NCBI GenBank assembly: GCA_019347675.1
Contig: JAHWKW010000020.1
Coordinates: 1-51,006, forward strand
Length of the DNA: 51,006 bases
Source of the DNA: Actinomycetota bacterium
GTDB lineage: Bacteria; Actinomycetota; Nitriliruptoria; Nitriliruptorales; JAHWKO01
Direction: 5' to 3'
The notes beneath the pieces were generated by a model that saw only the letters and a list, made by a program, of their open reading frames with translations, searched no databases and was not told the DNA's origin. The position numbers and the translations under genes were made by a program. Positions 44,324 to 51,006 of this stretch are shown piece by piece (the first letter of the stretch is position 1; every line of letters begins with the position of its first letter).

Positions 44324-47300
44324 TCACCGACGGCGCAGAAGCGCCGCGCAGAGCGAGAGCAGGCCAAGGCCGGCCAGGGGCGCCCTTCCTCCTGTGCGGG
44401 GCAGGGGACCGCGGTCAGCGCCCGCCGGCGGCGTCGGAGCCCTGGCGGTGGAGGAGTCGCTGGCTCGGTCGCCGTCGGCGGCGTCGGGGCCGATCCGGAT
44501 CGTCCGGTCGGACAGGTCAGGGTGGGTCGCGGTTGCGACGACGCCGTCGCGGAGCGGGAAGCGCAGCCTGATCTGTCCGCTCGACGGGCGATTCGCAGGG
44601 TTGGCGACCGTTGGCAGGTCGCCCGCTCGGCGCTGGCCCAGCACGTCGTCCTGGGCCGTGTTCCCGGCGGCCGAGGCCCGCCGCGGCAGGGGAAGCGCGA
44701 AGCGGCGCGGCGCGCCCTCGTCCGGCGGTGTCCTCCCCTCAGCCAGGACGTGGCCGGTGACCGCATCCGAGACCGTCACCGTCGCGTCCGCGACCGGCTC
44801 ACTGGTGTCGTCGTCGGTCACGGTGAACGTGGCGTCCACCTCGCCGCCGAGGTCGGTGAGCTCGTGGTCGAGGCGGGCGGTCCGCAGGTAGAGCAGGTTG
44901 TCGGCCAGGACGTAGGCGAGCCGGTGGCCGGCCAGCGCCCGGTGGAACGCCTCGGCGAACCCGCCACCGTCGGCCAGCTGGCGCTGGTTCTCCTGGCCGT
45001 GGTCGCCGGTGACCACGACGAGGGTCTCGCCGAGGACCCCGGCACGCCGCATGGCGTCGAGGACCCGCCCGAGCCGCTGCGACGAGTCGCGGTAGGCGGC
45101 CAGCGCGCAGCGGGTGTGCGGGCCGAAGACATGCGCCGCGCCGTCCACCAGGGCGAAGTTCAGCATGGTGACCGTCGGGGTCGGGTGGCCGGGGTCGTCG
45201 AACAGGCTGCGGGCCTGTGCCTGGCCGGTGTGGTCGATGAGGCTCTGCTCGAAGTAGGCCTCGTGGGCCTGGGCGCACTCCCGCGTGGTGTCGGCCGCGA
45301 GCTCGTCGGCCCGGCCCACGTGGGCGGCGGTCAGCGGCTCGCCGGTCGTCCGGTCGGGCGGCTGGAGTGTGGCGTAGTCCGCGCCGTGGGTGGTCGGCTC
45401 GTTGACCGCCGCAGTGAAAGCCCCGTCTGCGTGGCCGACGTCGGTGTTGGTCGGGCCCATCCAGTCGCCGAGGGTGCGGTGGGTGGCCTCGTGGAGGGTC
45501 TCGAAGCCGCCGCGGTGGAGGCTCTCCGACCACAAGAAGACGGGGTTCTGCGGGTCGGCGGGCTCGATGGGCCGCTCCAGGCGCTGCTGCTGCCGCTGGT
45601 AGAACCGGTTGCCTGGGACGCCGTGATGGGCTGGGTGGGCACCGGAGCCGACCACGACGTGGTTCGGGAAGGTCACGGTCGGGAACGACGCGATGCTGCC
45701 GAACCGGGCCAGCGTGCCGCGCTCGCGGAGCCACTGCAGCGCCGGGACCGGGTAGCGCGATGGGTGGAACTCGCGGCTGGTCTCCCCACAAAGTTCGGCC
45801 ACCGCATCGCGACCGTCGTACTGGGACAGCAGGCAGTGGACGTCGGCCGAGTTGTTCGCGTCGAAGATGACGAGCAGGACGCGTTTGGCCAGCTGCTCGC
45901 CGATATCGCCGTCGCGGTGGGCCATCAGCGGATGTTTGGAGAACGCCTCGTGCAGCGGCCGGCTCCAGCGCGGCTCGCCGGGGAACGGCTGACCTGTCCG
46001 CCCGCTGATCTCGTGGATCCAGGCCACGGTCGGGGCGATATCGCGGATGCTCACCGGCCGGTCGACCTTCCCCGTGCGCACGTACGGCCCGCCCGTGGCC
46101 ACCACGAGTGGGACGGGAGCGGCGGTGGGACCGCCGTGGTGGCCGGTCAGTGCGGCGCTGTCCCCGGCCCGGTGTCGCAGGAAGACGTGCTGGTCGTCGG
46201 TGACGAGGAGGACCTCACCGATCCGGGCGGTGTCGAGGCCGTAGTCGGCCGGGATCGACGGGCAGGCGGGGGACGCCAGCCGGCAGAAGGCACCCGCCAC
46301 GGCCGGACGGCCCAGGTTGTCGGTCATCTCCCGAGCTTCGCCGGCGAGCTGCGCGGCGAGTTCGCGGTCGCCGGCGTCACGCAGGTAGATCGAGGCGCTC
46401 CCGCCGTGTGCGACGAACGCTTCGATGCCCGGGTGGGTGAACCGCTCGGAGAGGATCACCCTGCTGCCGGTCACGTGTCCGGTCGCGGGGTTGCCGAGCC
46501 GGGTGTGGCCGGCGTCCACGGCGTCGCCGGTCCCGTCGAGCTCGAGGAACGAATGGTCGGCCGTCAGCAGCAGGATCGAGTGCGCCCACTTGCCGGACTC
46601 CTTGAGGGAGTCGACGAGCCGGGCGAGCTGGGCGTCGGCGTCGCGGACCGCGGCCAGGGCCTGGGGACTCTTGGCTCCGAACAGGTGCTGGACCCCGTCG
46701 ATCTGGGCGAGGTTGACCAGGGTGACGTCGGGGTCCTCGGTGCGTTGCAGGCGGATGGCCTGGTCCATGACGGCCCGGTCGAGGGTGATCGCCGAACCGC
46801 TGGCCGGCTCGGCCGGGGCGTTGCCGTGCGGGTCGGCGAGGACGTCGCGTGGGTCGGATGCCGCCCCCAGCAGGAAGTCGGGACGGACGTGGCGGACCCG
46901 GCGCCCCTCGGGGTTGTCGTCCGACGGGCCGCACGGCCCGGCAGGGTCGGCGGGGTCCCGGGTGCAGTCGAACAGCTCCCGCAGCTTCTCCTTGCCGAGT
47001 ACGGCGGCGGTCCGCAGCCACGGCTTCTGGGTTTCGATCGCGTCGAAGAACGTGTCAGCCAGGACGAGCGCGGGCCGGTCCATGGCACGGACCGCCCGGG
47101 CCGAGCGGTCGTAGAAGGCGTTCGAAACGAGCCCGTGGGTCTGACCGGGCAACCCCGTCGTGACCCCCACGTGGTTGGCGTTCGTCTCGGTGACCATCGA
47201 GGCGAAGGCGTTGGTGTAGGTCGTGGCGTTGGCTTCTTCGCCGTGCATGAGCGACCAGATGGTCGGGGCGAGTTCGGGCGTGACGAGCTCGGGCTCGAGC

Positions 47301-48238
47301 CCGTCGAAAACGACGACGAAGGTGTTGAAGGTCGGGGCGAGCAAGTCGTGCAGAACGCGGCCGTCCTGCCGGAGCAAGACAGCCGACGGGTCCTCTTGTC
47401 CCCCCAGCCGTCGAGCACCGTTGCCATAGGGGTCGACACCGATGGCCGCAGCCACGGTCGGGGCGATGTCGGTGTGCTGCATACCGAGAGCCAGCTCCTC
47501 GTCAGGCGGGAACGGCCCGCGGCGGGCGCCCCGCCCCGCAACGAGGAACGTCGAGCGGGACTGGAGGACCGACAGATGCCCGTGGCCCCCCTTCGGGGCG
47601 TCGGGTCCGCCGTGGGCCTGCAGCACGACGAGGTCAGGGGAGCGGGGTGAGTCGAACAGCGCCGACAGCCGCTCGTAGGCGTTCGGGTAGGTCACCCCGT
47701 TGACGTCCAGCGGGCGGCAGTCCGGGTCGGTGGCCAGGGTGCAGCCCTCAGTCCCGTCCGAGCCGACCGTGACGCGGGCGCTGGCGAACTCCTCGGGGAT
47801 GGTCGAGACGGCGGCCCCAGCGCCGGGACCCTGCTCGCCCAGAGGATCCCCGCCGGCGACGACCTCGACGTCGTACCGCTCGCCGCCATCGCGCCCGGCG
47901 TGGCGGGTGAAGCGGACAACGTCGCAGCCGGCGAACGTGATCTCGTCGAACAGGGTCGGCTGGCAGACGCTGGCCGGGTCGAGATCGCCGATCACCCAGT
48001 ACTCGTTGCCGTGAACCGTGGCGACGAGCTCCAGGTCGCGTCGCCCGTCGTCGTCAACGTCGACATCGCCGAGCACGGCTCGCACAGCGCGGGTAGCGGC
48101 CTCCAACTCGCCGGGCCCCTGAAGACCTTGATCCTCGAGATGCTCGGGCGGTCGGCCGTCGGCCGCCCACCCAGCCGGCGAGGTGGGGAACACCAGGAGG
48201 CTCAGCGAGGAAACGACGGCTGCGGCGGTCGCACGCAT
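44324..48238 (-). CDS. secreted two-domain alkaline-phosphatase/phosphodiesterase protein with LPRTG sorting tail
   Basis: 1304 residues from ATG 48238, with GGGAGG just upstream. A signal peptide (about 1-28, ATAAAVVSSLSLLVFPTSPA) is followed by a long region with two alkaline-phosphatase-superfamily domains. Domain one contains TFNTFVVVFDGLEPELV, LVNLAQIDGVQHLFG and LLTADHSFLELD. Domain two contains KRVLLVIFDANNSADVHC, FPTVTFPNHVVVGSG, MLNFALVDGAAHVFG and VVTGDHGQENQ. A beta-rich stalk and LPRTGG (1279-1284), a hydrophobic helix and RRR end the protein, pointing to sortase anchoring. Substrate unknown; nucleotide or phospholipid phosphodiesterase is possible. No sortase gene is in the window. 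Confidence 0.88.
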   Translation of the reverse strand: MRATAAAVVSSLSLLVFPTSPAGWAADGRPPEHLEDQGLQGPGELEAATRAVRAVLGDVDVDDDGRRDLELVATVHGNEYWVIGDLDPASVCQPTLFDEITFAGCDVVRFTRHAGRDGGERYDVEVVAGGDPLGEQGPGAGAAVSTIPEEFASARVTVGSDGTEGCTLATDPDCRPLDVNGVTYPNAYERLSALFDSPRSPDLVVLQAHGGPDAPKGGHGHLSVLQSRSTFLVAGRGARRGPFPPDEELALGMQHTDIAPTVAAAIGVDPYGNGARRLGGQEDPSAVLLRQDGRVLHDLLAPTFNTFVVVFDGLEPELVTPELAPTIWSLMHGEEANATTYTNAFASMVTETNANHVGVTTGLPGQTHGLVSNAFYDRSARAVRAMDRPALVLADTFFDAIETQKPWLRTAAVLGKEKLRELFDCTRDPADPAGPCGPSDDNPEGRRVRHVRPDFLLGAASDPRDVLADPHGNAPAEPASGSAITLDRAVMDQAIRLQRTEDPDVTLVNLAQIDGVQHLFGAKSPQALAAVRDADAQLARLVDSLKESGKWAHSILLLTADHSFLELDGTGDAVDAGHTRLGNPATGHVTGSRVILSERFTHPGIEAFVAHGGSASIYLRDAGDRELAAQLAGEAREMTDNLGRPAVAGAFCRLASPACPSIPADYGLDTARIGEVLLVTDDQHVFLRHRAGDSAALTGHHGGPTAAPVPLVVATGGPYVRTGKVDRPVSIRDIAPTVAWIHEISGRTGQPFPGEPRWSRPLHEAFSKHPLMAHRDGDIGEQLAKRVLLVIFDANNSADVHCLLSQYDGRDAVAELCGETSREFHPSRYPVPALQWLRERGTLARFGSIASFPTVTFPNHVVVGSGAHPAHHGVPGNRFYQRQQQRLERPIEPADPQNPVFLWSESLHRGGFETLHEATHRTLGDWMGPTNTDVGHADGAFTAAVNEPTTHGADYATLQPPDRTTGEPLTAAHVGRADELAADTTRECAQAHEAYFEQSLIDHTGQAQARSLFDDPGHPTPTVTMLNFALVDGAAHVFGPHTRCALAAYRDSSQRLGRVLDAMRRAGVLGETLVVVTGDHGQENQRQLADGGGFAEAFHRALAGHRLAYVLADNLLYLRTARLDHELTDLGGEVDATFTVTDDDTSEPVADATVTVSDAVTGHVLAEGRTPPDEGAPRRFALPLPRRASAAGNTAQDDVLGQRRAGDLPTVANPANRPSSGQIRLRFPLRDGVVATATHPDLSDRTIRIGPDAADGDRASDSSTARAPTPPAGADRGPLPRTGGRAPLAGLGLLSLCAALLRRR

Positions 48239-48493
48239 GCAGCCTCCCACGACGTTGTCGGTGATCAGCTTCGACACCCCCGCCCCGTCCACCTGCCACA
48301 AGCCGGACAAGAACATGGTCGCGCCCCGCGACGATTCAGATCCGCTGGGATGTCCAAGCCGCGGATGCCGGCCATCCAGAACCGGGGCTTGTGAGGACGA
48401 AGGTATGGATCCGGCAAGCCAGGCGGAATGGTGGACAGCATCCTGGCTTCGGTGAAGGAGACACCACCATCTGCCGCGACGCGGCAGCGGCGG
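48239..48493. other. intergenic region between gmk and the phosphatase gene
   Basis: 255 nt without a recognisable gene. It should hold the phosphatase promoter and the end of the gmk transcript; a hairpin at 48471-48487 is listed separately. Confidence 0.4.
48471..48487 (-). terminator. hairpin just after the gmk stop
   Basis: CTGCCGC (48471-48477) and GCGGCAG (48481-48487) make a perfect 7-bp stem with a 3-nt loop, beginning 7 nt after the gmk stop on the minus-strand transcript. No U-tract follows, as in many high-GC terminators. Confidence 0.45.
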
Positions 48494-49069
48494 TCAGCGG
48501 CGGCGTTCGACCAGTTCCGCGACCTGCGACACACAGTCGTCCAGGTCGTCGTTGGTGACGACGTGGTCGAAGGCGGGCGCGGCCGCGAGCTCGCGGGCGC
48601 GGTCGGCCTGCCGCACGGCGAGCTCGTCGTCTCGTTCGGTGCCCCTCCTGACGAGTCGGCGAACGAGTTCCTCCTCGGAGGGGGGAGCCAGAAAGATCAG
48701 CAGCGCGTCCGCGACGCGATCGCGGACCTGCATCGCGCCCTGCACGTCGATCTCCAGGACGACGTCGCGGCCCCTGGCCAGCCGCTCCTCGAGCCCAGCG
48801 CCGGGGGTGCCCGAGCGGTGACGGTGGACGCGTGCCCACTCCAGCAGGTCACCGCGCTCGATCATCTCGGCGAAGGTGGCATCGTCGACGAAGTGGTAGT
48901 CGACGCCATCGATCTCGCCGGGTCGGGGCGAACGTGTGGTGACCGAGACCGACAGTTCCAGGTCCGGTCGCCGCTGCAGGAGGCAACGGACGACGGTGCC
49001 CTTCCCGACACCGCTTGGACCGGAGATCACCACGAGGCGGCCGCGATCACCGGCCGCGTGGCCGGTCAC
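48494..49069 (-). CDS. gmk: guanylate kinase
   Basis: 191 residues. P-loop GPSGVGKGT (17-25), SVTTRSPRPGEIDGVDYHFV (GMP-binding) and VVLEIDVQGAMQVR. Phosphorylates GMP. Start overlaps the mihF stop by 4 nt, the usual actinobacterial pairing. Confidence 0.97.
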   Translation of the reverse strand: MTGHAAGDRGRLVVISGPSGVGKGTVVRCLLQRRPDLELSVSVTTRSPRPGEIDGVDYHFVDDATFAEMIERGDLLEWARVHRHRSGTPGAGLEERLARGRDVVLEIDVQGAMQVRDRVADALLIFLAPPSEEELVRRLVRRGTERDDELAVRQADRARELAAAPAFDHVVTNDDLDDCVSQVAELVERRR

Positions 49070-49392
49070 CGGAGGTCGCTCTCCCCGAACGCAGCCAGTA
49101 GCGCCGACCGCTGGTTGATCCCGAGGCCACGCACCCGCCGCGACGCTGCGATGTTGAGCCGCTCCATCAGCTCGCGGGCCCGGACCTTGCCGTAGCTGGG
49201 CATGGACTCGATGACCTCCGACACGCGCATCTTGGCGATCGGTTCGACGTCGTCAGCCCGGTCGAGGACGTCGCGGAGCGTCACCTCTCCTGTCTTCAGC
49301 ATCTGTTTGAGCTCGGCGCGGACGCGGCGGGCGAAAGCAGCCTTCTCCAGTGCCTTGCGGCGTTGCTCCGGGTCGAGCTCGGGTAGGGCCAT
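49066..49392 (-). CDS. mihF: integration host factor, actinobacterial type (mIHF)
   Basis: 108 residues from ATG 49392 (MALPELDPEQRRKALEKA). The core LKTGEVTLRDVLDRADDVEP and the DNA-binding MPSYGKVRARELMERLNIA, then RRVRGLGINQRSALLAAFG, match mIHF, a nucleoid protein unrelated to proteobacterial IHF and diagnostic of Actinobacteria. The next gene is gmk. Confidence 0.95.
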   Translation of the reverse strand: MALPELDPEQRRKALEKAAFARRVRAELKQMLKTGEVTLRDVLDRADDVEPIAKMRVSEVIESMPSYGKVRARELMERLNIAASRRVRGLGINQRSALLAAFGESDLR

Positions 49393-49535
49393 CGCGATGT
49401 TCCGTCCGTGCACGGAGTGCGCGACCCTACCGACCGCCGCTCGTGGGGGTCAACGCCTCGACGGCAGGGGCGAGGCGACGCCCCGCGCGGCGACGCGCGT
49501 TTAGCGTCGAACATCGCTGGTGAAAGGCTAAGCGG

Positions 49536-50444
49536 ATGCGCGGGCTGCTGGTGTTCAACCCACACGCCAGGGCCACAGAGGCCAACGTCCGAGACGTGAT
49601 CGCCGCCGCTCTGGCCTCGCAGATGCGACTAGACGTACAACAGACTGAGCATCCTGGTCACGCGACGCAGATCGCCGCGGCAGCGGTCCGCGACGGCGTC
49701 GACGTGATCTTCAGCCACGGCGGGGACGGCACCCTCAACGAGGTCATCCAGCCGCTGGCGGGCACCGACGTCCGGCTCGGGATGATCCCGGGTGGGACGA
49801 CCAACGTGGTGGTCCGCAACCTCGGCCTGCCCAACGACCCGATCGCCGCGACCGGCGCCCTGCTCGAACGGCTCCGCTCCGGGTCGACCAGGACGATCGG
49901 GCTCGGCCGCGCCAACGGACGGTACTTCGCTGCGAACGCCGGCGTCGGCTTCGACGCAGCGGTCGTGCGCTGCGTGGACGGCCGACCCGACCTCGAGCGC
50001 GCCGTCGGCCAGCTCGCGTGGGTGTGGTGCGCGCTGCGGGAGTTCTTGGTCGGCTACGACCGCTCCGCCTTGCCGATCTCGGTGGAGCTGCCAGGCGACG
50101 AACCCCGTGCGGGCTTCGGCTTCTGCATCGTCTGCAACACCACCCCCTACGCCTACCTGGGGGCGCGTCCGCTTCGGGTCGCACCCGACGCGAGCTTCGA
50201 CCGCGGGTTGGACGTCGTCGGCGTGGAGTCCCTGCGCGCCGCCACTTTGCTCCGGCTGATGGTGCAGATGGCCACCACCGCCGGGCACGTCCACGCGAGC
50301 GGGACCCGCTACTGGCGTGACCTGCCGGGGTTCTCGCTCCACAGTGACGTTGCGCTTCCGGTGCAGCTCGACGGCGAGTACGTCGGCCGGTGGCGGGACG
50401 TGACCTTCACGAGCGTTCCCCGGGGGCTGACCGTCATCGCCTGA
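49536..50444 (+). CDS. diacylglycerol-kinase-like lipid kinase
   Basis: 302 residues. GLLVFNPHA at the start, the nucleotide-binding SHGGDGTLNEVIQPL (about 64-78), and MIPGGTTNVVVRNLGLP, the signature of DAGK-catalytic/YegS-BmrU-type kinases. The C-terminal half FAANAGVGFDAAVV is the lipid-binding domain. The exact lipid is unknown. Divergent from mihF. Confidence 0.93.
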   Translation: MRGLLVFNPHARATEANVRDVIAAALASQMRLDVQQTEHPGHATQIAAAAVRDGVDVIFSHGGDGTLNEVIQPLAGTDVRLGMIPGGTTNVVVRNLGLPNDPIAATGALLERLRSGSTRTIGLGRANGRYFAANAGVGFDAAVVRCVDGRPDLERAVGQLAWVWCALREFLVGYDRSALPISVELPGDEPRAGFGFCIVCNTTPYAYLGARPLRVAPDASFDRGLDVVGVESLRAATLLRLMVQMATTAGHVHASGTRYWRDLPGFSLHSDVALPVQLDGEYVGRWRDVTFTSVPRGLTVIA

Positions 50445-50888
50445 CGATGCGCCCGCGACGTTGTCCGCCTTGCGAGCCGTCGTACGGCTGCAGTCTCAAA
50501 CCTGCTCGGGAGTAAGGACGCCAACCAACTGGTTGGACGAGCGCGGCCAGGCGGGCGCCACTGAGGTCACCCTTGCGATCAAGCCGTCCGCCGTGCGAGA
50601 TCGACGCGGGAACCGTAGTCGGAGGAATTCATGACTGGAGGTGAGCACGACACTGGAGGGGAGCCGCTCGATATGAGCCCATCGTCGAACTGTCGACGTG
50701 CCGGCGCTATGGGGCTACCCCCGGACCCTCGCCTGACCACAACAAACGGGTTGTCCGCCGGACCCTGCAGTCTGGCGCCGCGCGTCACGGTTGGGGCAGG
50801 GGTGGGCGGCCCGGCGCACGGTTGGGTGCGCGGGCCGCTGTTGGACATGGGGCCTGGCAGCGTGTCCGTTCGGCTTGGTGGCGCCCTG
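50445..50888. other. 444-nt interval without a recognised gene
   Basis: Several open frames occur on both strands (for example plus 50631 onward and minus 50579-50848), none with family resemblance. A small perfect inverted repeat CCAACC/GGTTGG lies at 50521-50536, and a GGAGGAATTC-like block precedes ATG 50631. A terminator for the lipid kinase is not obvious. Confidence 0.35.
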
Positions 50889-51006
50889 TTAGAAGGGCAG
50901 GTCGGGGTCGTGGTCGAGTGGCAGTTGCGGGTCGTGGTCGTCGCCGTCGCCGGGGGCGGGTGGGGCGTTGCCGTTGCTTGCGGCGGGTTGGGGTGGGGGG
51001 CGGCGC
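50889..51006 (-). CDS. C-terminal end of a protein with an SSB-like acidic tail (runs off the right edge)
   Basis: Only the last 38 codons are in the window. The minus strand reads a Pro/Gln/Asn/Gly-rich linker (PPPQPAASNGNAPPAPGDGD) and then DHDPQLPLDHDPDLPF and TAA. An acidic end of the D-D-x-L-P-F kind is the protein-interaction tip of single-stranded DNA-binding proteins, and a Pro/Gly/Asn-rich linker before it is normal. The DHDPxLP unit is repeated twice. Other actinobacterial proteins, such as DUF222/HNH endonucleases, can also have low-complexity ends, so SSB is only suggested. Confidence 0.42.
   Translation of the reverse strand, partial: RRPPPQPAASNGNAPPAPGDGDDHDPQLPLDHDPDLPF

Noticed and set aside
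44522-47650. A 1042-codon plus-strand frame opposite the large phosphatase gene
   Set aside because: Antisense shadow: low-complexity Val/Gly/Arg translation, while the minus strand has coherent phosphatase motifs, signal peptide and sorting tail.

Overview
The window is about 51 kb of very GC-rich chromosome from an actinobacterium. The evidence is gene order and content: the argCJBDFR-GH operon, infC-rpmI-rplT-trmH with pheST downstream, mihF-gmk, rpoZ-coaBC-metK-priA-def-fmt-rsmB, an actinobacterial IHF (mIHF), a PriA that has lost its helicase motifs, and a mycothiol-type MDMPI-fold protein. The 5' part of a 16S rRNA gene at the left edge looks actinobacterial. A deep lineage such as Nitriliruptoria or Euzebyia is my guess and is not shown by the sequence. 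Nearly all genes lie on the minus strand.

Left to right: (1) 1-3513: 5' end of 16S rRNA, its long leader and a near-consensus promoter, and divergently a class A PBP with PASTA domains. (2) 3537-14406: arginine biosynthesis, argC-J-B-D-F-R-G-H, followed by polX and a 3-methyladenine glycosylase; most junctions are stop/start overlaps, and two overlapping ARG-box palindromes sit in front of argC. (3) 14672-18333 (+ strand): a cation/proton antiporter and a membrane-domain spermidine-synthase-like protein. (4) 18360-20660: an accessory patch with a frameshifted esterase remnant, a VapBC-type toxin-antitoxin pair, a small conserved protein, a YgiT-type zinc finger lacking its first Cys pair, and the C-terminal scrap of a tyrosine integrase. 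(5) 20947-26747: a membrane protein, an MDMPI/DinB-fold protein, a GNAT acetyltransferase, pheT and pheS. (6) 26748-31046: a 74-bp tandem duplication in front of pheS, an orphan histidine kinase, a TrmH-family rRNA methyltransferase, rplT, rpmI, infC (AUC start), a DUF1844-like gene and a small membrane protein. (7) 31158-35853: FMN riboswitch-ribD-ribE-ribBA-ribH-hisG. (8) 35924-43721: rsmB, fmt, def, priA, metK, coaBC, rpoZ. (9) 43777-48238: a small + strand gene and a 1304-residue secreted double phosphatase with a sortase-type LPRTG tail, inserted between rpoZ and gmk. (10) 48494-51006: gmk, mihF, a diacylglycerol-kinase-like lipid kinase, and the last 38 codons of a protein with an SSB-like acidic tail.

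The main theme is dense, overlapping housekeeping operons whose control regions can be read directly: ARG boxes, FMN riboswitch, structured infC leader, rrn promoter. The most unusual structure is upstream of pheS: two near-identical 74-bp units, each encoding the same 25-residue mini-ORF preceded by a Shine-Dalgarno sequence. Each mini-ORF stop overlaps the next start as NTGA, and the last overlaps a CTG that is the only start able to give a full-length PheS.
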